This document shows, piece by piece, positions 9,108 to 20,100 of a stretch of 60,264 bases of DNA. The notes below the pieces were generated by a model. The model was given only the letters and a program-made list of their open reading frames with translations. It made no database searches and was not told the DNA's origin. Both the position numbers and the translations under genes were made by a program. Numbering within the stretch: position 1 is the stretch's first letter; each line of letters begins with the position of its first letter. Source of the DNA: DASTPP01 sp035762175 (lineage in GTDB: Bacteria; Myxococcota_A; Polyangia; Polyangiales; Polyangiaceae); contig DASTPP010000035.1 of assembly GCA_035762175.1 (NCBI GenBank), positions 1 to 60,264 on the forward strand. The letters run 5' to 3'.

Positions 9108-10642
9108 GGTCGCTCCGGATGGGGGGCAAGGGGTCAGGGCGCTCGCGCGCCCGGTTCGGTCGCCGCCGCTCCGTCGGGAGCGGTCGGACTCTGGTGATGG
9201 CGCGCCCCTGCGGGGCGAACCGAAGGCGGGCGGCGTGGCGGAGGTTGGGGGAGGGCGCGAGGCCCGTGCCCCCGGGCGCTAGCCTGAGCGAGTGGGGGGG
9301 CGGCGCCCTCGCTGCAGAGAGGCGCCTGCGAATCGTCGTGCCGTCGGCGGGGCGTCGCGACGGCCTCGAAGCGCCCGGCGTGACAGTGCGCGCCTGCCGT
9401 CGGGATCCTTCTCCGGCGGGTCGAGAGGCCGCCGACGAAGCCGGGCCCTTGGCTAGCCCTCGCTTGGCTCGGGGGGCGGTCGCCTACGGCGCGACTCCGT
9501 GGGGCCTCGCTCTGGGGCACCAGCCCACCTCGATGGGCAGCTGCGCTGCCGTTACCGGCGGTTTTGACGCGCTCGTTCGGCTTTCAACGAAACTCCGAAA
9601 GTGTCTCCGACCCGCTTGCGACCTGGGAAAACAAGCTGCGGGCGAGAACGCCCTTCACCACTGGGTCGTTTCGCCTTCACCACCGGGTCACTTCGCGCCT
9701 CCACCTCGGTCATTGTTTGACCGAGCCCCCTTCACCACCGGGTCACCCCCAGGTCTGGTGCCTTCACCACTGGGTCGGCTCTCTGGCCTTTCTTGCCCCA
9801 GCGCGACCCCAAGACGGCCCTCGCGTGCCCCGGACGGGCGCCCGCCGCTCTTTGTGTCCCCGAGCCCGAGACGGGCCGCCTACGCGCCGCCGCGGCAAAG
9901 AAGCCGCTGCCTCCGCCCTCTCCGCGAAGCGACGCTGCGTTGACCGCTTGCGTCCGAATTTCGCCCGAGGACTTCGGTGGCTCGGCAGGTCAGCAGTCTT
10001 ACGAACCTAACTCTCTCCCCAGGTTAAGGCCCGAGAGCACAAAGAACAACGAGAAAACACAGGCTGGGCCAGCTGCTGGGCACAAGAGTCTCCCAGAAAA
10101 GCGCGCGCCCTTCCGATTGTGACGCGTTGCGTCCTCGGTGGGGTGGGTGCTCTGGAGTGTATGTGTGTAGCTTGCGTTGGAGCAGAGACGCTCCCTGCTC
10201 GTCTTGCGGCAAGAGGGGGGCCTATAGGGCGCTGACTCGCTCCCGCCGTGAGGATGGCAGCCAAGGGTCGAACTCCGGATTCTCACCGGCGGAGCGAAGG
10301 AGGGCTGGCCGTCGGGGGCATGGGCGGGGCGCTGGCGGCTCGGGCGGTCGGGCCGGTTCTTCGTCGCAGAGGAGGGGCTCGCCCCACCGGTCTTGGCGAG
10401 ACCCTTCGCGACCTCCCCCTCGCCCGGACAGAGAGCCGGCCCGCCGACGGCAACCTCGAGCGAGCCACCAAGAAGCATGGATGTCCTGTGCTCGAACGCG
10501 GGCATGGGCCTGCGCCCTCCGCCCGGGGCCGTGCGTCGTCCGGGGCCCCGGGTTGTGAGAGGCTGACGGGGTCAGCCCCAGTGTGACCGTGGCTTACGGC
10601 GCCACGCCGGTGGAGGCTGCGGGACGCCTTGGGCCGCGCATT
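9108..10642. other. 1.5-kb gene-poor stretch
   Basis: No convincing gene seen on either strand. Long frames here translate to low-complexity Arg/Pro/Ala sequence. It holds four copies of a 16-bp repeat (9652-9776) and a less GC-rich patch around 10010-10200 that looks non-coding. Confidence 0.5.
9652..9776. repeat. four copies of CCTTCACCACYGGGTC
   Basis: Exact 16-mers, varying only at Y (C or T), start at 9652 (T), 9674 (C), 9729 (C) and 9761 (T). Start-to-start spacing is 22, 55 and 32 bases. A weaker, diverged copy may lie near 9700. Spacing is irregular and the intervening sequence unrelated, so this is not CRISPR. It could be a cluster of protein-binding sites or a simple amplified repeat. 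No promoter or gene start adjoins it. Confidence 0.7.
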
Positions 10643-13399
10643 CTAGCGCGGCCGGGCGAAGAATTCGCGCAAGGGCCCGAGCATCGCCTCGCGCTGGCCG
10701 GCGCAGGCCCGGATGGCTTGGGCGGCTTCTTCGAGCTCGGTCGCGAGGGCCTTGTCGGAGGCGGTGGCTTGGGCGAAGCGGGCGACGAGCTCGTCGGCGC
10801 GGGAGGCCTCGCACAGGCCCGCGGCGAGCCGGGGGAAGAGCGAGAACTGCTCGTCGAGGGCGCGGGCGCGCAGGGCGCTCAGGTTTGCGGCGATCCAGTC
10901 CCAGGCGGCGTTGCGCGTCGGGTGGGCTTCGACCAAGGCCGACAGGAGCGGGTAGACTTCTTCGTGGAGCACGCGCCCGTCGAACGCCAGCGCCCGGGCG
11001 CGCGCGGCTAGCCCGGGCAGCTCGGCTGAGGCGAGGGCGTAAAGGTAGGGCCAGCGCTGGTCGGGGCTCGCGGTGGTGAAGCGGGCGAGGGCGGCGTCGA
11101 ACATCGGGGCACCGCCGTCGGCGACGGCAAGGCGCAGGGCAAGGGGGTCGGGGGGCGGGCCACCGTTCTTGGCCCCGAGGTGGGCGCGGCCTTGGGCGGC
11201 GAGGCGGGCGCGCACGGCGGGGTCGCGGGCGGTCAGGGCGAGGAACGGGAGCAGCCAGTGGCGCATTTCGGCGCGCTCGGGCGATTCGTCGCGCTCCGGC
11301 TCGGCGCCGACGGCGGCGAGCGGCGCGGCGTAAAGCCTCTGGGCAAAGCGCTCGAAGTTGCGCAGGGCGGCCGCGTCGGCGGCGAGCCATTCGGGGGCCC
11401 GCGTGAGCAGTGTTGCGAGCGCGATCGCGACCAGGGGCTCGGGGTCCGAGGTCAAGGGGGCGAGCAGCTCGATCGCGTCGGCGGGGGCGAGGGCCCCGCG
11501 TAGGGCGCCGACCTGCACGGCGTCGACGAACGAGATGCGCTCGCGGGCGCCAAGCGAGGGCAAGGCCGTGCCGAGGCGTCGAAGATCGGTGGCCGGCAGC
11601 AGCCAGCGGTAATAGCCGACTCCGTCGGCGTTTGGCATCACCCAGGCGGGGCAGCGCGACGACGGCAGCTCGAGCGAACCCTCGGCCTCGCGCACGATCG
11701 TGCAGCGCTCGCGCGTGCCGCCCGCGTCCGGGTAGCGCGCGCAGACGGGCAGGTGCCAGGTGCGCGCTGGGTCGATCGTGCGGCCGGCGGGCACGTGGCG
11801 CGACTGCCGCAGGCGCAAGGCAGGCACGGCGCCCCCGCAGTCGAGGCGCGCCTCGACCGAAGGCACCCCCGGCTGCGTCACGAAGCTTCGGAGCGCCTCG
11901 GCCGCGTCGCGCCCGGCGCCGGTCTCGAGCTCGCCGAGCAGATCGTCGGCCGTCGCGACGCCGCCGCGGTGGCGTGCGAGGTGGGTACGCAGCACGCCCT
12001 GAAACGCCCCCGGGCCGGCGAGGCGCTCGACCATGCCGAGCAGGGCGGCGCCCTTGTCGTAGGTCAGCCGGTCGTAGCCGCCGCGTATCTCGGCCTCGGT
12101 CCGCACGGGGTGGCGTAGGGCGCGCGTCGCCGCTACGCCGTCGCGCGCCATCGCGTCGCGTGTGTCCTTCAGCAAGGCCACGGCGGGCCGATCGTCGCGG
12201 CGCTGGCGGCCGACCGCGGTCGCCTCGAACCAGGTGGCGAACGACTCCTTCAACCAGAGGTCGTCCCACCAGCCGGGCGTCACCGAGTTGCCGAACCACA
12301 TGTGCGCGAACTCGTGGGCGATGACGGACGTGGCCGTGCGTCGCTCGGCTTCGGTCGACCGCGCGGGGTCCTGCAGCAAAACCTGCCGGTAGACCGTCAC
12401 CGCGCCGGCGTTCTCCGTCGCCGTAGGGTACGTGCACGGCACGGCGAGGAAGTCGAGCTTGTCGAAGGGGTACTCGGCGTCGAGGTAGCGCTCGAGGTCG
12501 TCGAGCAACGCGGGCACCTGGCCGAGTGCCCAGCGCAAGCGGTCGCCCTCGCCGCGCAGGGCGGCGCCGCGCAACGGCAGCGGGCGCGAACGCAGGGCGT
12601 TCGGCGGCACGGGCGGTGCTGCGACCAGGTCGAAGGGCCCCACGGCGAACGCGAGTGCGTAGGTCGGCAGCGGGGGCGTGGTGGCGAAGAACGTCGTTCG
12701 GCGGCCGGGCAGGGCCTCGGTGCGCGCTTTGCGCGCGTTCGAGATGGCCACGTTCTTGGCCGGCGTCGTAATCGAGACGTCGAAGGGTGCCTTGTAGCCC
12801 GGCTCGTCGAAGCTGGGGAAGACGTCGCGCGCGTACGTCGGCTCGAGCTGGCTGAAGAGGTAAGGGCTGCCCTCGTGCTCGTAACGATAGAGGCCGCTGC
12901 AGGTTCGGCGCGTGGTGCCCGCGAACGAAATGCGGAGCGTGACCCGCCCCGGCCCCACCGACGCCGGCAGGGCGACGGCGACGAGCCCGTCGTCGCCGCC
13001 GGAGCGGGCCTGCCCTACGAGCGCCTTGTCGTCGGCCCCGCGCACGGTCGGCGGCTGCAGCGAGAGGCCCCGACCGTGCAGCCAGAGAATGCTCCGGGGG
13101 CGTTCGAGGGCGAGCTCGATCTCGACGTCGCCTCGGTAGGCGGTTTGCGCCGGGTCGAGGCTCAGGTCGAGGCGGTAGTGAAGCGGCCGTACGTCGCTGG
13201 GGAGGCGCCCTGCGATGGGCGGTGCGCCCTGTTCGGCCGCCGACGCTGCGGCTTGCGGCGCGACTGGCTGTGCCGGGGGCGGGGCGGGCGGGGCCGGGCG
13301 GGCGCAAGCGCCCGGCACTACCGCCGTGGCGAGTGGGGAGAGAAGGGCGAGAAGGTGGCCCCATCGCGGTCGACCCCGTGCCCCTTCTCGCCGCACCAC
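10643..13399 (-). CDS. M1 family zinc metallopeptidase, predicted lipoprotein
   Basis: About 918 aa. The zinc site HEFAHMWFGN...LKESFATWFE has the HEXXH-(X18)-E arrangement of M1 aminopeptidases. The upstream exopeptidase motif is TENAGAVTVYR, a variant of the usual G(A/M)MEN. The aminopeptidase N beta-sandwich precedes it (LHYRLDLSLDPAQTAYRGDV, then YLFSQLEPTYARDVFPSFDE). The C-terminal half is an ERAP1-like helical domain. I place the start at GTG 13399 (or GTG 13396), because this gives RR..., a hydrophobic stretch and a lipobox VPGAC, so it should be an exported, lipid-anchored peptidase. There is no good Shine-Dalgarno. It follows the RHS/immunity genes on the same strand after a 310-bp gap, so a shared role is only possible. 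Confidence 0.9.
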   Translation of the reverse strand: MVRREGARGRPRWGHLLALLSPLATAVVPGACARPAPPAPPPAQPVAPQAAASAAEQGAPPIAGRLPSDVRPLHYRLDLSLDPAQTAYRGDVEIELALERPRSILWLHGRGLSLQPPTVRGADDKALVGQARSGGDDGLVAVALPASVGPGRVTLRISFAGTTRRTCSGLYRYEHEGSPYLFSQLEPTYARDVFPSFDEPGYKAPFDVSITTPAKNVAISNARKARTEALPGRRTTFFATTPPLPTYALAFAVGPFDLVAAPPVPPNALRSRPLPLRGAALRGEGDRLRWALGQVPALLDDLERYLDAEYPFDKLDFLAVPCTYPTATENAGAVTVYRQVLLQDPARSTEAERRTATSVIAHEFAHMWFGNSVTPGWWDDLWLKESFATWFEATAVGRQRRDDRPAVALLKDTRDAMARDGVAATRALRHPVRTEAEIRGGYDRLTYDKGAALLGMVERLAGPGAFQGVLRTHLARHRGGVATADDLLGELETGAGRDAAEALRSFVTQPGVPSVEARLDCGGAVPALRLRQSRHVPAGRTIDPARTWHLPVCARYPDAGGTRERCTIVREAEGSLELPSSRCPAWVMPNADGVGYYRWLLPATDLRRLGTALPSLGARERISFVDAVQVGALRGALAPADAIELLAPLTSDPEPLVAIALATLLTRAPEWLAADAAALRNFERFAQRLYAAPLAAVGAEPERDESPERAEMRHWLLPFLALTARDPAVRARLAAQGRAHLGAKNGGPPPDPLALRLAVADGGAPMFDAALARFTTASPDQRWPYLYALASAELPGLAARARALAFDGRVLHEEVYPLLSALVEAHPTRNAAWDWIAANLSALRARALDEQFSLFPRLAAGLCEASRADELVARFAQATASDKALATELEEAAQAIRACAGQREAMLGPLREFFARPR

Positions 13400-13709
13400 C
13401 CGACGGTTTGTAGCGCACCCGGTCGAGGGGGAGAACCCCCACGCGGCCTCTTCGGCAACACGTGGGCGCGCGAGCGGCGTCGAGTGCGGCGATGGGGAGG
13501 CATCGAAGCGGTCCGGCGCTCCCACGGGAGCGGCGAAGGGCTTGCCGGGCTCGTCCCCGGGCCCGTGGCGGGCGCTCGCGAGATGCCGCCCGCTCGTGGG
13601 ACCGCGCGTCGCCAGTCGGCGGGCAGAGGGTGCGAGTGCAAAGGGCGCGCGCTTGCCGCGCCGGGCCGGCAGGCTCGTGGCTGAGCGTTCGGCCTGTCCA
13701 TGGCGTGCT
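13400..13709. other. 310-bp gap upstream of the M1 peptidase
   Basis: GC-rich, no gene or clear terminator seen. It may carry the peptidase promoter, but I cannot point to one. Confidence 0.4.
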
Positions 13710-14132
13710 CTATTCGATTTCTTCAGGGAGCCAATATGAGCTGCCCTTTGCGACGAAAGTAGCTCCCGGAGGGAGGGGGACCCGCCTTCCCTGGACCGCG
13801 CGCCGCAGTGCCTCGTGCCCTTCATCCCCGGCGACGCCCGGGACCTTCTCAGGGTACGTCCCGAGCATAAGAAAGTCCATCCACTCGTCGTTTTCAATAT
13901 GGAGAAACTCTGCGAGGGCATTGAGCGCGGCATCAAGGCTAGCGTATCGGCCCTCATAGCATACGCCCCCTTCGTCTAGGCCGTGTACGTTGTACTCGAT
14001 CATGACTCGATTCTCGGGGCGCAAATAGATGGCCCGCACGTACCCGGGGTATTCGGGCGCGTTGGCTAGTGACACGCACACCGACCGCTCCGGGCTGATC
14101 TCGATCTGTCGCCGAATCTCGTCCCTATTCAT
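13710..14132 (-). CDS. putative immunity protein for the RHS toxin
   Basis: A 140-aa acidic cytoplasmic-type protein without signal peptide. It begins 23 bp after the RHS stop and has a GGAG ribosome binding site 9 bases before its ATG. Its middle has the pattern CYEGRYASLDAALNALAEFL followed by NDEWMDF and LGTYP, a layout I know from small immunity-type proteins next to polymorphic toxins; I do not assign a numbered family. Position directly behind a giant toxin-like gene, small size and lack of export signal are the arguments for immunity. Regional codon use is slightly less GC-biased than that of the peptidase gene, which fits a frequently exchanged toxin/immunity module. Confidence 0.6.
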   Translation of the reverse strand: MNRDEIRRQIEISPERSVCVSLANAPEYPGYVRAIYLRPENRVMIEYNVHGLDEGGVCYEGRYASLDAALNALAEFLHIENDEWMDFLMLGTYPEKVPGVAGDEGHEALRRAVQGRRVPLPPGATFVAKGSSYWLPEEIE

Positions 14133-14155
14133 GTGCGTTCTCTCCGGAGCCTTGG

Positions 14156-17100
14156 TTACTTGCCGTCGTCGATGATAATCGAAGACTTGGTGCCGTCTGG
14201 GAGCGTAAGGTTGTAGTGCGGATGGGTCCGGTGTGGGTGACCTGGCGGGAGGTCAGGGTGTACCTCCGCGTTCGGGTTGGCTTTGTTAATAAGGTCTCCT
14301 CGATAGGTGCCGCGAGGCTGCTTCCAAAGGGGGTTGGAATGGCCCCCCTCGCTGTCGGGCACCGGCACCCGGCGGTCGAAGGTATGGGGCCTCATGTCGG
14401 GCATGTTGTGCAGGATCTCGCGGGCCTCGTTCACACTCGAGACCTTGACGTCCTTGCCGGCACGCAACTTGCGAATCAATTTCGTGACCCGGCCACTGTT
14501 GCCCCCTCCGCCCATGGCGCCGGCGACACCCCCCATCCCACGTAGTGTGGACCCGAGCCCCTCCGTAGCCGCGACCGAGAATACCTCGAAGGCCTTACCG
14601 CCGGCCATCTTGGCAACGCCATTCCAGCGGCCATGGGCGACGTCGTTCCCGAGCTCCCAGGCCGTGCGGCCGGTGTTGTATGCTTGCACCGGCGGCAGGC
14701 CGTTCCAGACCATGCCGCCGAGGATCTTGAAGTTGTCGCCGACCGCGCCCGTGTATGTGTCGAGGGCGCCAAGCCAATCGCCCTGCGAGAGTTGCTCGGC
14801 GATGTCGAGGCCTGCCTGCGTCTTCTCGAGAACGATGTTGCTGAGGTCTTGGGCGGGCTGAATGAACCCCTCGGCGAAGGAGTCAGCGAGCGACGGGCTT
14901 TCGGGGGTGGCGCTCGGAGGCGTCGGGTTCGTGCTGCTGGGGGCGATGGGCTCTAGCGGCGTCTTGAAGAGGAAGGTGGGAGGGGGAGCAGGCGCGGTGG
15001 GCGCGGCGCCAGGCGGGGCGGGGGCGGGGCCGGGCGGCGCGGGGGCGGGGGCACCGCCGCGCTCAGTCACCGGCGCCTGGGGTGGGGCCGCGGGGGCGAC
15101 CGCGATGGCGCTCAAGCCGAGTGGGTCGGTCGCTTGCAGCACCCGCCCGTGCACGTAGGCGTAGGCATTCAGATCGCTGCCGAGCCCGTGTATGGTAAAC
15201 GGGTCGGGACTGGCCCATCGACCGAGCGCGGGGGCATAGTAGCGCGCGCCGAAGTAAGCGACGCCGACCTCAATGTCGTCTTCTTTGCCGGTGAAGCGGG
15301 GGTCGTCGCGGAAGTGCTTCCAGCGCTCGGTCCGGTAGTCGGATTCGGCGGCCCCGTAAGGCTGGTAGGTGCTCGCCTCGACCAACTCCCCCGTGGCCCG
15401 ATCCACCACGAGACTCATCGAGCCAAGCGCATCGGGCAGGGTTAGAAAGATGTGCAGACTGGAAGACTCTGGCGACGGCGGGCCGGATGGGTCATGCCAG
15501 AGCCGGCCTAGGCGGTGCCCACCGGCGGCGAGTTGCACGGCCTCAGTCTCGACGTCGTCGGCGTAATCAAAAGCCCCGACGCTCTGCGCCTCGTAGCGAG
15601 CGCGGCGCAGCTCGAGCGAGCCGAAGACGTAGAGGGTATGGCGCTCGTCGCCTGACGCGTCGACCGACGTCTTGCGCGCGCGGCCGCCGCCGCCGTAGGC
15701 GTAGCGCAGCTCGGCCGAGGGCTGGCCGCCTGGCTCGGGGTCGGATGCGTCGCCTGCGGAGGGCAAGTCCCAGCGGCGTGCGCGGGCGAGTTGCCCGACT
15801 TCGTCCCATTCATAAACCAGACGCTGTGCGCAGAGCGCACCCACGGGCAGGCAGGGCCCACGCCGCGCCACGGCAAGGCTCGTCAGGTGCCCCGCGTCGT
15901 CATAGGCGGCTGTCAGGTGCCCGCGCCGGTCGGCGCCCGGGGCGGCGGGGCCGTCCTCGTTCGAGGCGGCGACGAGCTGGTAAGGCTTGCCGGCAGCGAA
16001 GGCGTTGGTGATGGAGCCGAGCGAGCGGTCGTAGAAGCCGGCGCCATCGTCGGCGCTAGCACTGGTGTTGCCCAGCCAGTCGTACGAAAAGCGTTGCTGC
16101 ACGACCCGCTTGGCGAACGCAACGTGGGGTGAAGGGGTAGCCCGCTGGGGATGCTCGACGCCCGCGTTCTCGGCGGCGAAGGGCGACGTCCAGCCGTCGC
16201 CGCCGGCGTACTGGTAATCGACCTGGGCCAGCCGATAGAGGTCGTCGTAGCGCATCGAGCGGCTGACCGGCTTGGCCCCGACTGGCCATTCGTCGGCACT
16301 GCGCAGGTCGCGGATCTCGATCGGGTTGTCGACCTCGTCGTAAACGAACGTGAGATCTTGCAGGCGGAGCTGGAAGCTCGACGACGCCTCATCGGGCGTG
16401 GGCGCGCGGTAGCCGGGCGGTGGGCTCGTCCAGAGGGGCGGGGCCTGTCGCTGGGTGCGCAAGGTTTCGAGGCGCTGGCGAGCGTCATAAAAGAAGGAGG
16501 TGACGGTCGAGGCCGCGTCGCCGTATCGGAGCTCTGTCGAGAGCCCGTCGGCGTCGTGGATGATCGAGTCGACCAGCGTGCCGTAGCTGCCGCCGATCTT
16601 GTATACCCGACCGTTCTTCGCGTACGTTAGCCGCAGAAGGCTCTCACCGCCCTCGCTAAGTAGCTCGGGGGCGCGGGCGCCGGTCGAGCCCGTGAGCAAG
16701 CGATCGGCCCCGTCGAACGTGAACCGCTGCAGGTACCAGCGCGGCGCGTAGCGCTCGCTCGCGATAGCTTCGTGCGGGCCGGGCTTGGCGAGGCGCTTGG
16801 CAAGCGCAGTGGCGCGCCCGCGCCCGTCGTAGACAGGGATGGCCTTGGTCGCACGGTCGGAGGATGACGCGATGCGGCCGAGGTAGAGCACCGGGGTGGG
16901 TGTGATGCCGATGATGCCTGAGGCGTCGGGGTCAGCATAGTCGTAGCGAGTGAAGGCTTCGGTGCCGTCGCCCGTGGCAAGGTCCGGCAGGGTATAAGGG
17001 GCGTGGTGGGCCTCGCAGGGCGAGACGTCTTCGGCCAGGGGCCGCCCGCCGGCGTCGTAGTGGTAGTTGACGCCGCAGCCGCGCCCGTCGCTCGTGCCGA

Positions 17101-20100
17101 CCACCTCGCCGTTGTCGTTGTAGGCGTAGCGCCACGCGCGCATCGTCGCCGGGTCAGCAGCGGGGTCGGGCGAGAAGCCCTTGGTCGTGTGGGGCTCGGC
17201 GTTGAGCACCGCGCGGCCGAGGGAGTCGTAGCGCATCCAGCGGACGACGGGCAGCGTGCGCGGGCTAAGGCGCTGCCGACTGACGAGTAGCGGCTCGCCG
17301 GTCGGCAGGTACTCGACCGCGATCTGGCGTTCTTCGAGCGTCGCGCCCGAGCGCAGGCGCTCGACGACGCGAACGACGCGGCCGTGGCCATCCGTGAAGA
17401 GGCTGGTGGGCGTGTTCTGGTGTTGGCCGCCGGGCGTGAGGTCAGCTGCGTCCCAGACGTCGTAGCCGAGGGCGTGGCGGCGAGCACGCAGTGCGACCTG
17501 CCCGTCGAGGCCTCGGGTCTCGACCACCCGGCCGAAGGCGTCACGGCTACGGCCCTCCGCCGTAACGGGCGATGGGGCGGCGAGTGGGAACGCGATTGGG
17601 TCGCCGTCATAGAACCAACGGCGGTAGCTCTGGCTCAAGCCGCCTTTGGCGTCGTAGGTCGCGACGTCGCCGACGATCCACGCGCCGCGGTCGCCCGCCG
17701 CTGGGTCGCCTTGGTTGAGCGTCAGGCGCGTGCGCCCCAAACCGTCGACATAGGCCCATGCCTCGCGATAGCTGTCCACGTCATGGGCTCCGCCGTCGTG
17801 CGTACGCGTGTGCAGGAACGAGTAGGGACGGCCCGCCGGGTCGTTCGTGAGAAGATACTCAAGCGTGACTGAAGGCAGAGCCGAGAGAGCGCCGACCTGG
17901 GTCGGGTGGGGCTTCCAGAGCTGCAGCAGGCGGCCGAAGCCGTCATAGTCGGCCTTGCCGCGATCGCCGCGCGGGCTCACCGTCTCGAGCACCAGAGCGA
18001 GGCCCCGGTCGTAGACGGCGCCCGTCGTCAGGCCGACTGCGCCGCACCCTGTCGCTTCGTCGAGCGGACCGACGTACGAGGTCTCGGACATCGGCAGCGT
18101 CGCATACGCGCGGTCGTAGACGAGCGAGCGGCAGCGCCCGTTCGGCGCACGGAACGAGTCGGGGTTTCCGAAGGCATCGTAGCCAGTCGTGCCGACGACG
18201 ATCAGGCCGTCGGTCGAAGCGCCAGAGGGGGCGGGCGCGACGGCGGCCCCAGCGACCGAGTGTGACCTGTCAAGAAGCAAGGTGCCCGTGAGCTCGGCGC
18301 GCAACACGCGCAGGCTCCCGAAGTCGTCGTACTCGAAGAACGTACGCTCGCGCATCTCGCCCGGACGGCGCGAACCCGTGGTGTAGCTTTCGGACGTGCG
18401 CCAGAGCCAGCCCGAGGTGTCGGTGGTCTTGCGCTCGGGCACTGTGTGGACGGTGATGACTTCGTCGGCTGCACCGCAGCCCTCGACGCAGCCCTCGCTG
18501 CGCTGTTCCGTCCCATTACCGAAGTGGTCGGAGGCCGTGCCCGAACGGACGCGCTTGCGGCCCGAGGTGCTGCGCAGCGTGACGACGTCGCGGGTGTCGG
18601 TGGCGACCTGGCCGGGCGAGAGTTCGAGCTCGACGGAGGGGAGCTGTAGGGTTGAGCTGGCGGGGGTGAAGGGCGACGTTTCGTAGAGGTACGCGTCGGA
18701 GGTCGAGGCGAACGCGTAGCGCACCTCGCGGCCGTCGAGGCCGATGTAAAGGCGGCGCAGGCGGTACGTGGCGTGGGTGGTCGACAGGTAGACGCCAGCC
18801 TCGTCGAAGGTCTCGACGGTCGAGGGCAGGCCCTTGAGCGCCTCGCGCGGGTTGTCGCGCCAGCGGTCACCGGGAGCACAAGGGTTGACGCCGTCGGCGG
18901 CGACCTCGTCGACGCACTCGCCGAGCAGGAACGTCGACGCGGTAAGGGCCGTGGGGGCGTTGACGTCGCCGAGGCGCTTCGAGGTGGCTGAGCGGAAACC
19001 GCGGAACTCGCGCTGCCGGCCGTCGAAGACGGGATCGCGGTAGGCGTACTCGGTGACGTACTCGCCGGCCGGGCCCCCGGCGGCGGGCAGATGGTCGCGC
19101 TCGACGACCCGCGTAACCACGTGCATAGGCACTGGGCTCGTCGAGGCCCAGGGCGCGCCGTCCTGCGCCGCCGCCAGCATTAGCTCGGTCGAACTCGCGT
19201 ACTCAACCGCGGTCGTCTTGCCGAGGCCGTTGCTCGAGCCGGTCAGCAGCCAGGGGCGCTTGCCGCCCGAGAAGTCGATGTACTTGTAGCTTGAGGCCGT
19301 GCCCCAGAGCGCGTCGCGCGTGCCCGAGCCGTTCAGGTCGGTGAGCCGGAAGCGGCCGAGCGACGACGTCATGACGGGTGTGCCGTCAACGATGTGGCTC
19401 TGGGCCGTCCAGCGCTGGCCGTCGACGTTGAGCCAGATCTTCAGCGCGCCCGTGTTGACCTGCACCAGGTCGTCGAGGCCGTCACCGTTGATGTCATCGA
19501 GCCGCAGCGTCGCGGGGTCGTTCGGCGCGATGGTGGGCGGCAGGGCCATCGCGACGTGGAGGCCCTCGCCGAGCTGGCCGGCCGGGCAGAGGTTCGGGTC
19601 TCCGGTGCCCCAGAAGCCGTTGCCCCGGCCGGGCCAGTAGAGCACGCTACCCTGGCGCACCCGCACGAGGTCGGGCAGGCCGTCGCCGTTCATTTCGCCG
19701 ACGAAGACGTCGGGGGCGCTGAACGCGAGGTTCGAGCCCGAGCGGGGCAGGCAGAACGAGGCGGGCGCCTCGTCGAGGGTGGCGGAGGCGGGGCCCGTCC
19801 AGCTCGCGTGCCCGAAGCGGCTGTCGCCGTTCGGGTAGCGCCCGAGCGCGAAGTAGGTATCGATCTGCGAGCCACCAGTGACGACAACGTCGACGAGCCC
19901 GTCGCCGTCGACGTCGAGGATGCGCAGGTTGCTCTGGTTGTTCGCGAGGTCGAGGCGCGGCGCCTGCCCGGTCGTGGTCGCGATCGGGCGCCCGACCCAG
20001 CGCCACGCCGCTGCGTCGCGCACTGGGCTGTAGAGGGCGTAGGTGCTGGTCGCAGGCATGTAGAGCAGGTCGGTCAGGCCGTTGCCGTCGACGTCGAGCA

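Noticed and set aside
9652..9776. CRISPR array
   Set aside because: The repeat unit is only 16 bp, spacing is irregular (22, 55, 32), and no cas gene is present.
10250..10310. tRNA-like T-loop (GGGTCGAACTCCGG)
   Set aside because: No matching acceptor stem or anticodon arm could be built around it.
10572..13442. Second long minus-strand frame over the M1 peptidase
   Set aside because: Arg/Pro/Ala-rich, no motif; the frame with HEFAH and the aminopeptidase pattern is the real one.
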